Shown here piece after piece: positions 36,681 through 50,200 of a stretch of DNA of 64,000 nt. Source of the stretch: Acanthaster planci. Its lineage: Eukaryota > Echinodermata > Asteroidea > Valvatida > Acanthasteridae. Numbering within the stretch: the first letter of the stretch is position 1; each line of letters begins with the position of its first letter. Where the stretch lies: positions 97,207 to 161,206 of the forward strand of contig NW_019091387.1 of the NCBI RefSeq assembly GCF_001949145.1, given 5' to 3'. Both the position numbers and the translations under genes were made by a program. The notes under the pieces are model-generated. The model was given only the letters and a program-made list of their open reading frames with translations, was not told the DNA's origin and did not search any database.

Positions 36681-37617
36681 AATAAGCCCAAAATGTGATA
36701 ACTATTTTCAGTCCTTTCAATTTCAGGGATTTTTTTCCAAGCATTAAATTCTCTCATTTCCAAAAGCTTCAGAGACATATTAATACCTCAGATGAAGAAC
36801 GACACATATACATGTACTTCATTTAAAATTGAAACCAATGTCATGGGACTTTCTAACTCAAAAAACCATTTCCAAATTCTGGGTTGTTTCCTCACTTTAG
36901 AGTAGAGTCGTTTCAAAGTTAATCCAAGCAATAAAAAAAAACAGAAAATTTAGTATTTCATGGATGAATTACTGTTTTTTCTTAATACAACCATTCTGTC
37001 CTCCATACGGGAAAATGAGATAATTCAATATATAGAGAAAATTAAATGAAGATGCATTTGATAAGCAGATATCCATGATATACAAATGGATAAAAGAATA
37101 CGTGGAGACAAAAGGAGTATTAAACTAGAAAATTCAAATGCTGAGGAATACAAATGTGGTGGGGCTTACATAAAGATAGTCTCCCTCGAATAGCACCCAC
37201 CCATTGTCGCAGTTAGGCAATTGACAACTGGTGGTGTGGTGAAAAATACAAAGGTAACGGCTGGCAATTGTCCCTTCTTTCCAATATTGTCAGATTTATG
37301 AACTACTAATTAAGGAGAACAGAGATCCCACAGGTGCATGGAATAATTGCAGGACCTGACTCCGTGCATTACCCTGTGTAACCTTAAAGAAAACATTGCT
37401 AAATATTACATGTTGCAAGCGGCACCATTTCCTCCATGCACTTTCCCATTTAAGATCTCGGAGAGAGATACAAACTTATGCATTACTGGATGCACAAACC
37501 ACCAATCACTGCTTCAAGGCTACATTTACAATGCACATCTGTGCAACTACAAATGACTCAAAAAGTGTCAGGCTCATCACTGTGACAGCATTGCTTTCTG
37601 ACTGTTGCTAATTTGCT

Positions 37618-37665
37618 GAGAAACCGCTCGCCCATGGCGAGAAACCACTCGCCTATGGCGAGAAT
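37618..37665 (+). repeat. Two-copy 22-bp tandem repeat
   Basis: GAGAAACC[G/A]CTCGCC[C/T]ATGGC is present twice head to tail, then GAGAATCC starts a third partial unit. Confidence 0.7.
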
Positions 37666-39859
37666 CCAAGTGGCTCACATGGTTTTTGAGCAGCTTTCCC
37701 GTTTTTTTCTTCTGCTCTGAGCAAGTGTGTTTGCGGGCTGTGTGCAACTCGCTGGCTGTTAGCTGCCCACTGGACCCGAGTAGCTTGCTTTTTCTAAGCT
37801 GCTTATTTGTGAGCAGCTTGGGCCCAGTTCGATCAGGAAGCTATTTGTCAACCAGTGGCTAATTTTGCCTGGTACTTGGATAAACATCTTAACTATTGGT
37901 TGATAATTGGTCTTTGATCAAACTGAGCTGAAGGGAGCCAGCTGGGAATGACTTCCTGGCTTAAGCTGGTTAGGGCTTCTGGGTTTGGCTTTCCGTGAGC
38001 ATCTCACAAGGTTAACTTGGATGCTCACCAACAGCAACTTACACTCACTGAGACTGCCTCCAATCCTCTCCAATGGACTCACTAACGGCTGCTCAATGTG
38101 AGCAGTGCCTCGAACAACATCTCACTTTCCATTTGAAACACTTCGTCAAACAATGGCAAGGCTTGACTGAACAGCCTCCATCAGCACCAAGCTGGAACTT
38201 CAACACTCTTCTTTAAACAACACTACTACATTCATGAATAATTCAATATCTATCACCATCCTGCTCTGCCTGCACCAATCACTCTCCTTTCACCAACTCC
38301 CACTGCCTATTCTACTTCACTTGAATGGAATCAAACCCAGTCCGACCCATTTGAAGGTATATGTGCAAATGCTGCCAATGCGACACTCGGTTGACCAATG
38401 TCAACCCAACTGTTTCTTAACAATGATTGCCCTTCAAGTTAAATTCACACTGCTTGGCGTGTTGGCAAAATCTTCCACCAAACAATTGACGTGCAAATTA
38501 CTAAACCAAAAAATACAAATTAACTCCATCCCAAGATGTGCTAAAATGCACACAATGACATGTACATACACGATATTTCTATGTAAAAAAAGCTTGCCTA
38601 AAGTCACTTTATTGCTAATATTTCTACACTGAAACTCTACCTACAAAAGTTAATTTATTCATGTAAACAACACCATTTGCCTGTACATCTCCCGAAACCA
38701 TTCACAGCTGCATTCTTCAACTTGTAACGAACACTGTATCAAAAGTGAAACCTCTTCAACTTGAGTTTTAACTTTACCATCTGGGAAAAAAATAGTAAAT
38801 TCCAAGCACCACTTCTTTTCTGCCAACAGACATGATTTTACTCCACAGCAAATAACCTCGCGCGAGAGATTAAATTTTAGGGGTGGAAATACATCTCATG
38901 ATCTTTCTTGGACGGCAGCATGTCGGACCGACAGGAAATTAACTTGGGCACTTGGCAACTGCTCAAGGTCCCACATATCCGGCACTGTTCATAGGTTAAT
39001 TTGTCAGAATTCCCTAAACTGTTCAGTAACCCTTCACTAAACTGTTAACGCATCAGTAACCCTTCCGCAACTCATAATACTTTTCCAAAAATAGATTTAC
39101 AGTGGAAAAAGTCCTCTTTTGGTCATATCAATGCGCGCACTTCCAGGAATTGGCACTAACACTTTCGAAGTACGTTGTTCAAAGGAATCTAGACACTACC
39201 ATGTAATTAGCCACAAGTTGAACCCTACGGATTGTTTGGGAGATATTTCAGACATCTGTTCTTCCCTTTTCGGGTGTTACTCTCACGGTGCTCATGTCTC
39301 TCTCAAATGTCGTCACTTCCTTCAGATTGCCACGTGCATCGGCATTATTTACTACAAATTTTGTGACACGCTTTGGCAGCGTCCTTTTTCAGAGATATTT
39401 GGATGAACATGCACGCAAGTGTAGAACATCTGCATACCGCGCCCATACACACCAGTTGACGTTATACACGCAGTTGTCATTTTTCAAAAAAAATGGCGTC
39501 CAGATAGATCTACTGAATGCAAACGCACTCAGGCAAACTTACCATGGGCACCAACACATGTACTTTACTGTGAATGCACCCTAAACTGAAGACGATTGTT
39601 CAATTTCAGTTCGCCTTGTACTCAGGCAAAAAGTGCAAAACTAGAGAACATCCCATCGGAACATCAAAATATGGACAGGAACGAACATGTGATGGCCCCT
39701 TGCGTATTTAGCACAGGGCACTGCATGCAAATGTGCCAACCCAGTACACTTTCTAATATGTTCCTGAAAAATAGCAGAGGTTCGGCGTATAGTGTGATTC
39801 GGCAACCAGAATGAGATGCTGTTACTGTGGAGGCACAATGCTCTTGGACAGGTGGTAGG

Positions 39860-40000
39860 CGCGCATTACATGTACACGCCTCTTTGACCAACAGGGTGTC
39901 GTAATTTGCTAAATGCACGCACCTGTCAATGCACGCACCTGTGCACGAGTGCAGTGCCACTGCAGTTATTGCATTTCCTCGGATTAGTCTGCACTAACTC
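39860..40000. repeat. Interspersed repeat B, copy 2
   Basis: Matches 20090-20230 in ordered words (GCATTACATG, CCTCTTTGACCAA, TTTGCTAAATGC, GAGTGCAGTG, CTGCAGTTATTGCAT). It also contains an internal direct duplication AATGCACGCACCTGT. Confidence 0.5.
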
Positions 40001-41274
40001 CACACCTTTTAGCTGTTACAGTAAATTAATGTCTCTTTAATACAAAAAAACCCCCACTGATTTCACAGAAATAAAGAAAACCTTTGACCTTACATAAGTT
40101 CTGTTTATAATCCAAACCCTTATTTCTTATTGGTTCCCCGCTGCCGGAGTGACAGTGCCCAAACTATCGCTAAGACTGCGTACAGCATGGCCATTTTCTT
40201 GTCGGCATCAAAATGACAGAGTTGGTCTGAACTTCAACACGCGCAGCCTTTGATGGCCGCCTGTCCAGGTTGGAGTGTGTGTCCTCCCTTGGAATTCTCC
40301 AAATCTTTTGGGCACTTGTGTGGATTCTGCGTATCTCCAGTAACATATTTCTGTTTGGAAAAATTGCATAGTTTGTGCATTTTTGCTAAGGGGATTGTGT
40401 ATTTGGGGGCGCCTCTGTTTTTTAATCTTACAAATGAAGGTCATCTACTTAGGCGAGCCTGAAAGCTTTAATATTATCTTTCCTTCTATTATAGGAATAG
40501 GCTCCCAAAGTGCACAATCCCCCTTACTAGCTGTCTGTATATTGTTTCATTGTGTGCGCAACGGAAATGGCCGAGTCACATAGATGTGGAACAGAGCTTT
40601 TTTCCCTCGTGAACAACATTTCGTTTCTTTGACTGCTAAAACCTCAAATTTCCCATTACCAGTGAAAACTAAATGAAATGACAAACCCTTTAAACACAAC
40701 AAACTTAATGTTCTGGCTTTACAGACGTTTTTTTTGGGGGGAAGAGGTAATTATCAGGCTGACTCACAACCATATTTACCAATCTCATCATTTGAAACTT
40801 CAAAAATGAAGAAAAAGCCAAATTCTACTGCTCTAAAGTATACCATCACTCCACCCCCTAAAAAACCAACGAAAAACGGAAACAACAAAGACGGAGAGTC
40901 TATCCTGTCCATGGTCACCATTCCAAACTAGAGTTTTTCCAAGAAACCATGTTTGAGTATTTCCTATTATTCTTCATGTTACATATGCTTCAGTGAAATG
41001 TTCACAGATGTAATTCTGAGCATGGGCATATTCAGCGCACCGGAATGAAAACTGTCTCTGTACAACCATTGACTAAGGAGCTCAGACTTTTTCAATGAAG
41101 AAATTTACAGGTCTACAGATTATTACCAATATGCTAATATGTATTACTCAATTATCAAAAAAATAATAAATAATACAACCTACGCAATAAACATTTCAAG
41201 CTACCTCTAATGCTGCTTACAGATTTACATCAAATATGAATCCCCACCAGAAAGCCTTGTCCCCCTAATCTGGA

Positions 41275-44200
41275 CTAGACGGGTTCTGTGACTTTGACAG
41301 AGGTGTCCACTGAAGCGACCATCTCATAACTTCCTCCGTTGACTTTCTTGGTAGAGACCAAGTCGTCGCCGGGTGCCAGCAGCGGGTAGCCAGCTTCCAG
41401 GCGGTGCTTGTCCAGTGCCGGGCCCCAGCTTTCTTCTGGCCGAAGGCCCTGGGCAAATCGCTACAAGCAAACAGCAAAATAAAGAAGAATTGGGAATAAT
41501 AATAGATTGAAGATTTCACATAGTGATATATACCTGGTGCTGTTTTTATTGTAGATCTTTCTTATAGACCTTTTTCACTCACATGATTAAATGTAAACAA
41601 TACCACCACATGTGACTGCCTTGGCCACGGTGATCGCATATATTCCTACGGACGGCTTCAGCCACGTGCAAGAGCACGTGCGAATGTTGCAGTCTAAACT
41701 AGTTTATCTTGAATAGGTAGATTACCAACACTATGCACTCATTACCATCACAACACATTGTAGGTCCAGTGCAATTTTACATCTGTGGAAAAAGGTCTAT
41801 ATGTTGTACCTTGATTAGAAATATAGCCCATCATTTGTAGACTAAACTCCCAGTGAAAATATTCTTTCTGGCAAGCTGTCATTTTGAAGAAAACAATGAA
41901 AAAAGGCCATTTCCAAGACACGCTTTGGGAAAATTGCCACTACAAGAGTGCGCAAGCCTTGACACGACAAGAGTGTACACATGAAATTCATCGGTTCAAT
42001 GTGTAACATCTTGAACGTGAGAATGTGTCCCAGATGCTGAATTCTGGTGCAATTCAAAACATGATTGTGGTGCAATTCAAAGCATGACTTGGGAACCGTT
42101 GACCTGAAATTGAAATCCAAGAATATTTTTTTTTTCCCAGAATATACAGTGTTCACTGAGATGAATACCAGGTTTGTCCTTAAGCACCCTTCTTTACATT
42201 TTCAGTTATTTTGTTGCCTCACAGAAAAATAATACCCAAATGACAAATGGTGGACTGTACCCTTTAAGCTGAGTTGCTTTCAAATTCACAATATAAACTC
42301 AGTAAAGCAGATTCTCGATAGCTTTTACTAAGGGCGATATCAAAGGATTATGATAAACAGTGGGACGCTGCTATACCGAACACCGCTATACCGAACATTC
42401 GGCTGTACCGAACATTGTCCTTGGCTTCCAATAATTTGTACACAGAACCTACCGAACACTGTTCAGTTGCCGTTTGTAATTCCCGAATGTCAACATGATA
42501 AAACAGTCGGGTTTCTTTTATGTTGGAAAGTGACAAGTGGCCATTATTTCCCCATGGATTAGAAGGGAAAGCCACTAGTTGTCAACGGTATTGAATAGAC
42601 GCTGGTTTTGCGACTCCACATGATCGGGGCGGAAGAAAACCTCACGTACACGCACGGTGGCATTGCACTAATAGTCTAAAGAGGGCGCCGCTGATACACA
42701 AATCAACCGAGATTCGCCACAGCATGCATCAGAGATCGATCCTGAGCGGTAGTTTCACGACTTTTAGGATAAACTTGATAGCAATTTTTTGACTCTAGTT
42801 TAAATAAAAAACTAAAATAATTAACAGATAAATTTCTAGAAACCTTAAACTTGAATGTAACGGCAAAACATCACGAAAATAGCAAACCAAGGTATCACAA
42901 GAGGGTGCACTTCGGTTAGACAAGAGAAGGCGCAACATGGCAACGAAACGTTCGGCAGTTAAATTCGCTATACCAAACGACTGCTGTACCTAACATTTAG
43001 CGTGGACCCCATCTCATTCGTTATAGCGGCGTTCCAAGGTATATTGACTGGCTAGGAGGGTCCCGAAGTAAGAGACCCTTACAGGTACCATTTCCCTCAT
43101 CTTAGATCTTTAGAAATAAGATCCACGTCAGACAGAACAAGGTGGTTTTTTAAAACCATGGTCAACTTGTTCACAGTCCCTCGGCTCTTCATTAACCCCC
43201 CCCCCCGCCCCCCCNNNNNNNNNNNNNNNNNNNNNNNNNNNNNNNNNNNNNNNNNNNNNNNNNNNNNNNNNNNNNNNNNNNNNNNNNNNNNNNNNNNNNN
43301 NNNNNNNNNNNNNNNNNNNNNNNNNNNNNNNNNNNNNNNNNNNNNNNNNNNNNNNNNNNNNNNNNNNNNNNNNNNNNNNNNNNNNNNNNNNNNNNNNNNN
43401 NNNNNNNNNNNNNNNNNNNNNNNNNNNNNNNNNNNNNNNNNNNNNNNNNNNNNNNNNNNNNNNNNNNNNNNNNNNNNNNNNNNNNNNNNNNNNNNNNNNN
43501 NNNNNNNNNNNNNNNNNNNNNNNNNNNNNNNNNNNNNNNNNNNNNNNNNNNNNNNNNNNNNNNNNNNNNNNNNNNNNNNNNNNNNNNNNNNNNNNNNNNN
43601 NNNNNNNNNNNNNNNNNNNNNNNNNNNNNNNNNNNNNNNNNNNNNNNNNNNNNNNNNNNNNNNNNNNNNNNNNNNNNNNNNNNNNNNNNNNNNNNNNNNN
43701 NNNNNNNNNNNNNNNNNNNNNNNNNNNNNNNNNNNNNNNNNNNNNNNNNNNNNNNNNNNNNNNNNNNNNNNNNNNNNNNNNNNNNNNNNNNNNNNNNNNN
43801 NNNNNNNNNNNNNNNNNNNNNNNNNNNNNNNNNNNNNNNNNNNNNNNNNNNNNNNNNNNNNNNNNNNNNNNNNNNNNNNNNNNNNNNNNNNNNNNNNNNN
43901 NNNNNNNNNNNNNNNNNNNNNNNNNNNNNNNNNNNNNNNNNNNNNNNNNNNNNNNNNNNNNNNNNNNNNNNNNNNNNNNNNNNNNNNAGCGACAGTAGTG
44001 ATTTTTAACCCGCCATGAACACCACATTGGCCAGCCCAGGCAAATGCAGCCAAGGCCCCGGATATACCAGTGCGGCAGACCGGTTCACAAAGTCCATTAG
44101 CTTTACCTCTTGGATGGTCCCCTTGCCGTAGATGATCATGTAGTAGATGGCGTAGGCCGGCATGAACACCACACCTGCCATGATCATCAGCCAGCCCAAG

Positions 44201-47200
44201 CACTCCGCCCACAGCGGGTAGGTGTACTCATAGTATGTCAAGGAGGTATAGGTGATGGCCCAAAAGATGAAGATAAACTGTGGACGTCAAGAGGAAAAAA
44301 TCTAACATGACAGTCAATTGGGGATGGATTAAAATTCAAGACGAAACATTGACTACAGAAAGATTTGCAATCATCCAACAATCTCAAGTAACTGCCCTGT
44401 TATTCTTATCATCTGAATTGTAGACTTTATAACAGAAAATCTGTAGAAATGCAATTTCAGCCACAGACCATTAGAATACTCAACAGTTGCACAACCAACA
44501 ATACCATCCAAGCAAAAGCAGTTGGTATCCTATTTGTCAACCACAAAGTCCCACGCATTTTTACATTCCCAACTGGAACAAAAAAATTCTCCAAGCAGCA
44601 TAAGACTCCACACTGTGTTCTCAAAATTGCAACAGCAATATGTGGAACAAAGCAAACAAAGAATCTGCTTGTCTGAAGGAAAGCTAAGCCTGCAATCATG
44701 TGGGGTGATCGCTCGGGCTTGAGGCGTGGCTCACTGTGACCTGTGCAGTTCTGGCACTTTCGTTCTGATTTTTTTTTCTGAGTGAAATGACTGACCGTGA
44801 TGATGGCAGGTGATAATAGCATCCAGCAAATCCTCCAGTAGATGTTGAGCTGGAAACCTAGCATGACTTTCATGTCCTTCAGGAAACGTTTGGATCCTAG
44901 AAAGAGCAAACAATGGGGGGTCCATTTGATCAACTTCACTGTCATTGAAAAGTTGTAATTAGGTCCTCAGAGGGGCATACAGGTCCTCAGAAGTGCACAC
45001 ATTTGCCCTGTGGTGCTCATAGGTCCTGAGAAATACCCGCAAGTCCTCAGAGGTGCACCGTAAACACAAGTGCCATATCCCAAGTACGTGAACATCAGAT
45101 GATCCATGGAGTCAATGGACTTTCTCTCAATAAGTTTCTAATTCACCCAACAAAATTGCAGACAAAAACAACGGAACACAGGATGACGAGCTCCTGTTAG
45201 ATACATTGTATTCCTCATTTCAGCTTGGTTTTTAAAGAAATCACATTCCCATTAATGTACGTCTGGATTGTAGCATCAAACTGCAAATGTACCTGGCTGT
45301 AACTGTCTCAAAGTCCACTTCCAAGTTTCAATGTAACAGATGAACTCAGCAGAATCAATGTGACCTGATTTACTTCTCTAAATGCATTTTTAATCTTTTC
45401 AACCTTACCTCTTCCCACTGCTTATGAACAACAAAACAAATCACATCCCTATTTCTCAACACATGAACCTTGAAATGTCCTCTAATTCCTACAATTTCTA
45501 ATCTCCTAGTTCTAACAGAGGACACAGTGCCAAAACTTTGGCTGAAAGTAATACAGTGGGTTGAATGGGTCAACTGTTCTGTTATGAAAATGGCCCATGT
45601 GTAAAATAAGGGTAAATTTCAAAAATATTTTCCCGTTTTGACGCGCTCAGCCACGTTCCTCTTGCTCTGCACAGGGATTAAAGAAATTCAACAATAAGCC
45701 TGTTCTCCTGCGGTAGAACTCCCGTCTTAGGCGAGTGCCAAGGGAATGACCAGAGCTCATTATAAGTTCCATTGTATGCATCCTTTGTGATGTCATTTAC
45801 CCATTCCCCTCATGCATTCAAGCCCGCAGCAGCAGAACTGCCCATCGTCATTGCCACACAGATCTATTGTACTGACGTCAGGAGGGCATCAAGCGTGACA
45901 GTTTCCTTGAGCTATTGTTACGCAGTTTCGGGTGTAATCCTGTGTTCTGAACGGGGCCCGTGCGAACACAGGAGTATTTGGGGGGAGAATTAAGAACAAT
46001 TGGCCCGTTCCTCCTGTGCGCCAGCGTCGGAATGGGATAAATGCTTTTGATCTTTGCTTCAACCCTCTACAGTAGAAAAAAAAATAACGGACATCACGGC
46101 AGACCAATCTGCTGTCGAAGGACTCACCATACACGTAGGCAATGACAACACATTCCACAAATCCAATGGTCAGGATAGAGAAGCCGGCCGAGTACGTCTC
46201 CATCAAAGAGAAGATGTAAATGCCTCCCTGCAGAATAGGAGCAAATAATGCACGGGCAAACTGTCACGGTAACAATAGTTTGAAGGTCTTGAACTCAACT
46301 CGGCATGCTTGCAGTTGGTGAGTTATGTTTGAGCCCAGAGGTCATGTTGGGGTCATAAAGTGGACTTTTGCTCCATTCGGACTATGCTACAAATTACACA
46401 TGGAAGCCACAGGCTGGCAGGTTCATCCCACAGACATCATATGAAAAAGCTGGACTCCCAATGTCATTGTACCACCTGAAGCCATCTGTGGCCATTTTAC
46501 TATACCAAATACAAAGGCGATGGTTGGCTTGCTTGGCACTGTAACTACTGATGCCACTCATAAATTTAGTTCATAATGGCCAGCAGCCTTTGTATTTGAC
46601 AGGGTAATATGGCCACCAGCGGCTTCAACCACTGCGACCACGAGTCCAGATCTTTTTTATATGACGTCCATGGTTCGTCCATTTTCCTTAACATGTACAG
46701 TGTCCAGCTGCAGCCAAGTCACTTGCACATGGCTTCAGTTGGACGGCTAGGCTATTCTCTTATCCGAGAGGTTATTTCAGGGTCAAGTCCTTGACCCTGT
46801 CTGCTGAAGTAGACAGGGAATTTTACATGGTTGGCGATGGATTGTTTTGACCTCTCTATCTTACGTTTGTGACCATTGGCAAGGCTAGCAGGAAACAGAT
46901 GAAGCAGGTGATCAGGGTGATCCAGGTCTTGAACTTGAAGATTCTTGGGAAGAAGCTCTGGAGCTCGTCGCAGACGGCAGTGATGACAGTCTCCATCATG
47001 ACAAACTGGGGAGAGGAGGGGAGAACCAGCAAGGAGGGAGGATACTAAATAAAGGGTCGCTGCAATCATGTTGTTTTAATACAAACCTTCAAAATGTACC
47101 TTTCCCTATTCATGAGCAAAATTGTCATCCCAGGAAGAAAGCCCCAATGTTACATTGGTTTGTACATGTACACAAAAAAGTCCTGAATTTTTGTGGATTT

Positions 47201-50200
47201 TGCTGGACTAAATTTTCTGTTCTTAGCTGATTCATCGTTGTTTATGTGCATAGCAATAAGCAGCATCAAGCTCTTTGTCAGAAATGTTTTTGGCAATTTA
47301 ATTTTAACTTTAAAAACGTTTCAGCCTTGTAATTCAGCTCTCGGCATGATCCCACCCTTGCTGGTTACAAATGCAGACAGTTGCTGGAAGTTGAGGGCAT
47401 ATTTAATCATTTCCGCCTTACTGGGCCACACACTCCTCTATAAATGCAAACGACATTTGTACATGTTACACCCCAACTAGAGCACTGTCCCACCTACAGT
47501 TCAGTCTGTCACAGACCCGCCATAGTTGGGATGTATCACCTTTAGCTGAAAATTGGTCTCTAGTACTGCAGTCTATTGCACACCTCTACTTCAAAATGCA
47601 TGACCCAATTGCACTGAACTACCACCCAATCACATGTACCCCCAAAGCAATGCAACTGTGCTCTTGAATATTCTAGCTCTGAAGAAACCTCTGCTAGCTG
47701 TCTGTTATGAAGGATCATGGAGTTATTAAAGGCCAGTTAATATATGGCACAAAGTGTCAATGCCCCAAGGCAAATTCACAATCGTTCAACACGTCGATCC
47801 CCTATTAATCCTACGTGGTGATAACTTCGCACTCGCTCTTGCATAACAACTTAGAGCCGGGTGTCCCCGAATGCGGACCCATTCTTCTAATTCACACAGC
47901 CGGGCAGCATAAGTTGGGAACAGGAATGACTGCTATGAGTCACCATAGGCTGTAATGGTATTGTGAAGTATAGTGGCATGAAGGACCACAGCGCTCTAAG
48001 CCAGCCGGGCCGACGAAAGCATCGTCCAGCCTGCCCATTGTTTGTCATTCCTGGGGGCTGAAGGCAAACAAAGAAGCCGTTATGTTACTCCATAATACAT
48101 AACAATGGTGACAAGTAAGGTGAATACGAATGTTAAAGTCAAAATCATAAAGCACCGCCCGGCAGCTTGTGATTCAAGGGACTGTTTTACCCGGCGGCAA
48201 GTGGTTAAATCTGTGAAAGACCTCAATGCGTCACTGTGCAGGGTTTACCACTGCAACAAATGCTGCAGGTGACGTACCTGGCTATCCAGACCAAGGGTGA
48301 ACAACATGAAGAAGAAGAGCACGGACCAGAGTGGGGCAATGGGCATCCTGGCCAGGGCTTCTGGGTAGGCCACAAAGGCGAGGCCAGGACCTGCATGACA
48401 GGGTGGCAAATTACCAACAGAATTCAAGTGAACGTACGTGGCGAGGGGGGGCCTGTGATCCCCGTACAGAAACAGTGGATGAGACTGGGCGGCCATTTGG
48501 AGCTGTCAGGGTTTCAAATACTCGGCTTTGTCTCCGTCTTCAACTTTGCCAGAAGTAAACACCCTTGACTTTGAAGTTGTTAGCCAACAAAAAGTCATAT
48601 AGTCAAAGATTGATAATGAGAGTTATTGTTTGTTATTGAGTTATAGAGTTATTGACAACATCTTACTTATATCACGATTAATTTCAGGTCCTTAAGTCCT
48701 TTTTTTGTTTTCCAGAACTGATAACAATCCCCACTATATCAAGGTAACCTATTATGTCCCAACAATCTTGTTATAAAGGTGTCTGACTGCAACGTCAAAC
48801 TACATATCAAAATGCTGAAGTATTTCTATTTTAATAATTTCAAGAGCGTTAGCCTTCAAGACGGTACTGATTTCAGAGGAAGTTTGGCAGGGAGAAAGGC
48901 TGGTACTGAGAAACATTGTTTGTGTCCTTGTCGTGTCTGGTGTGGTGTATAGTTGAGAACACATTCTTCAATTTCAAAGCGTGATTAAATCCAAACCACC
49001 TGCCAAATACAGATAGTTTGAAATGAATTTCAATGATACATCGCGTCAAATTACAGAGGCTGGGTGTAATGGTGACAGAAAAATGTCACACTTCAGATCC
49101 CAAATTTACAGAATGGCCCATCACCAGAAGAAACCAGTCTCAACACTAAAAAAAAATCGCAACAAATCAGTTACTCAATGAGTTGCAGTACAGAGGACAG
49201 TGTCTTCAAATGTAACAGCCAAAGGTCTATCCAGATGTTTTTAATCATGGAGATCAAGCGGCTGGGCATCGGGCAGAGTTACAGGGTACACTGACAGTGA
49301 TGAACATGGTGTGAAGCAGAGTTGGTGACTCAAGTCATGTGACTTGGACTCGAGTCGCTATTTTTGTGACTTGTGACTTGACTTGTAAGTACCAGCTTTG
49401 ACTTGTGACTTGACTTGCATTTGCAAAAAATGACTTGTTACCGACCCAAGTCAGATGCTACTTGACAAGCCCCATACATTTCTATAACTCGTACCTGGTA
49501 ACTTTGTAAGTTGACATCTGGTTCTTTTTGCTTATTACAGCTGGACAAAATAATGTGCAAGCTTGACTTGTACTTGGACAAAGAGACTTGTGGCTTGACT
49601 TGTGTTTAGACCAAATGACTTGACTTGCCCCGTTACCAACTGACTTGCGACTTGACTTGTGACTGGACCTAATGACTTGTGACTCGACTTGGACTTGCAC
49701 ATAATGACTAGCGACTTGACTTGTAAAATATGACTTGCTGCCACCTCTGGTGTGAAGACCATGGGTAAGGGGTTACAAGAAAGTGGAGTAGGGAGATCAA
49801 GCCATTAAAAAAAACAGAAGTTGAATGAGGATAATCAGCTGGGGCCACGATCCGAAGGGTGGTCAACCACTGGTCAATTTTGCCAGGTGCCCAGGATGGA
49901 CTCTGCGCAGAAGTCACCAGTGGGAAGAATCAACCAGTCGTCACTGGCACTTTCCCCAGGATGTGGATGTGAAAATAGCTCAAAAGGCCATGGCTGAAAT
50001 GACTGCGGCTTGACATTACACACGAGACGAGTTTATGGTAATAGTCATAGCCACTTCCCATAAAGTTGTATGCAATTATGAACCTCAGCCAAGTAATTTA
50101 GACACGATTGACCACAGGCTTTGGAACAAGGCAAATTGGGTCCAAGTGATTTGGTGGGGTGTCAGAATTGAGGTGCTGGGGGGTTAGATCAGAGTGAGAC

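Larger units (their letters stand above)
33602..41274. other. Intergenic region between the unrecognised gene and the SLC6 gene
   Basis: About 7.7 kb with no supported exon; open frames of up to about 130 codons (for example near 38234-38632) lack splice context and codon bias. It contains a fold-back (35649-35771), a long repeat ending GGGGCATAA (36155-36680), a 22-bp tandem pair (37618-37665) and repeat B copy 2 (39860-40000). The two flanking genes point at each other, so this should hold both 3' UTRs. Confidence 0.55.

Noticed and set aside
38234-38632. Open frame of 132 codons on the plus strand
   Set aside because: The composition is that of AT-rich noncoding sequence, no motif is seen, and no splice or promoter context fits.
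43097-44212. Frames of about 300-370 codons across the N run
   Set aside because: They are open only because N is translated as X; no real sequence supports them.
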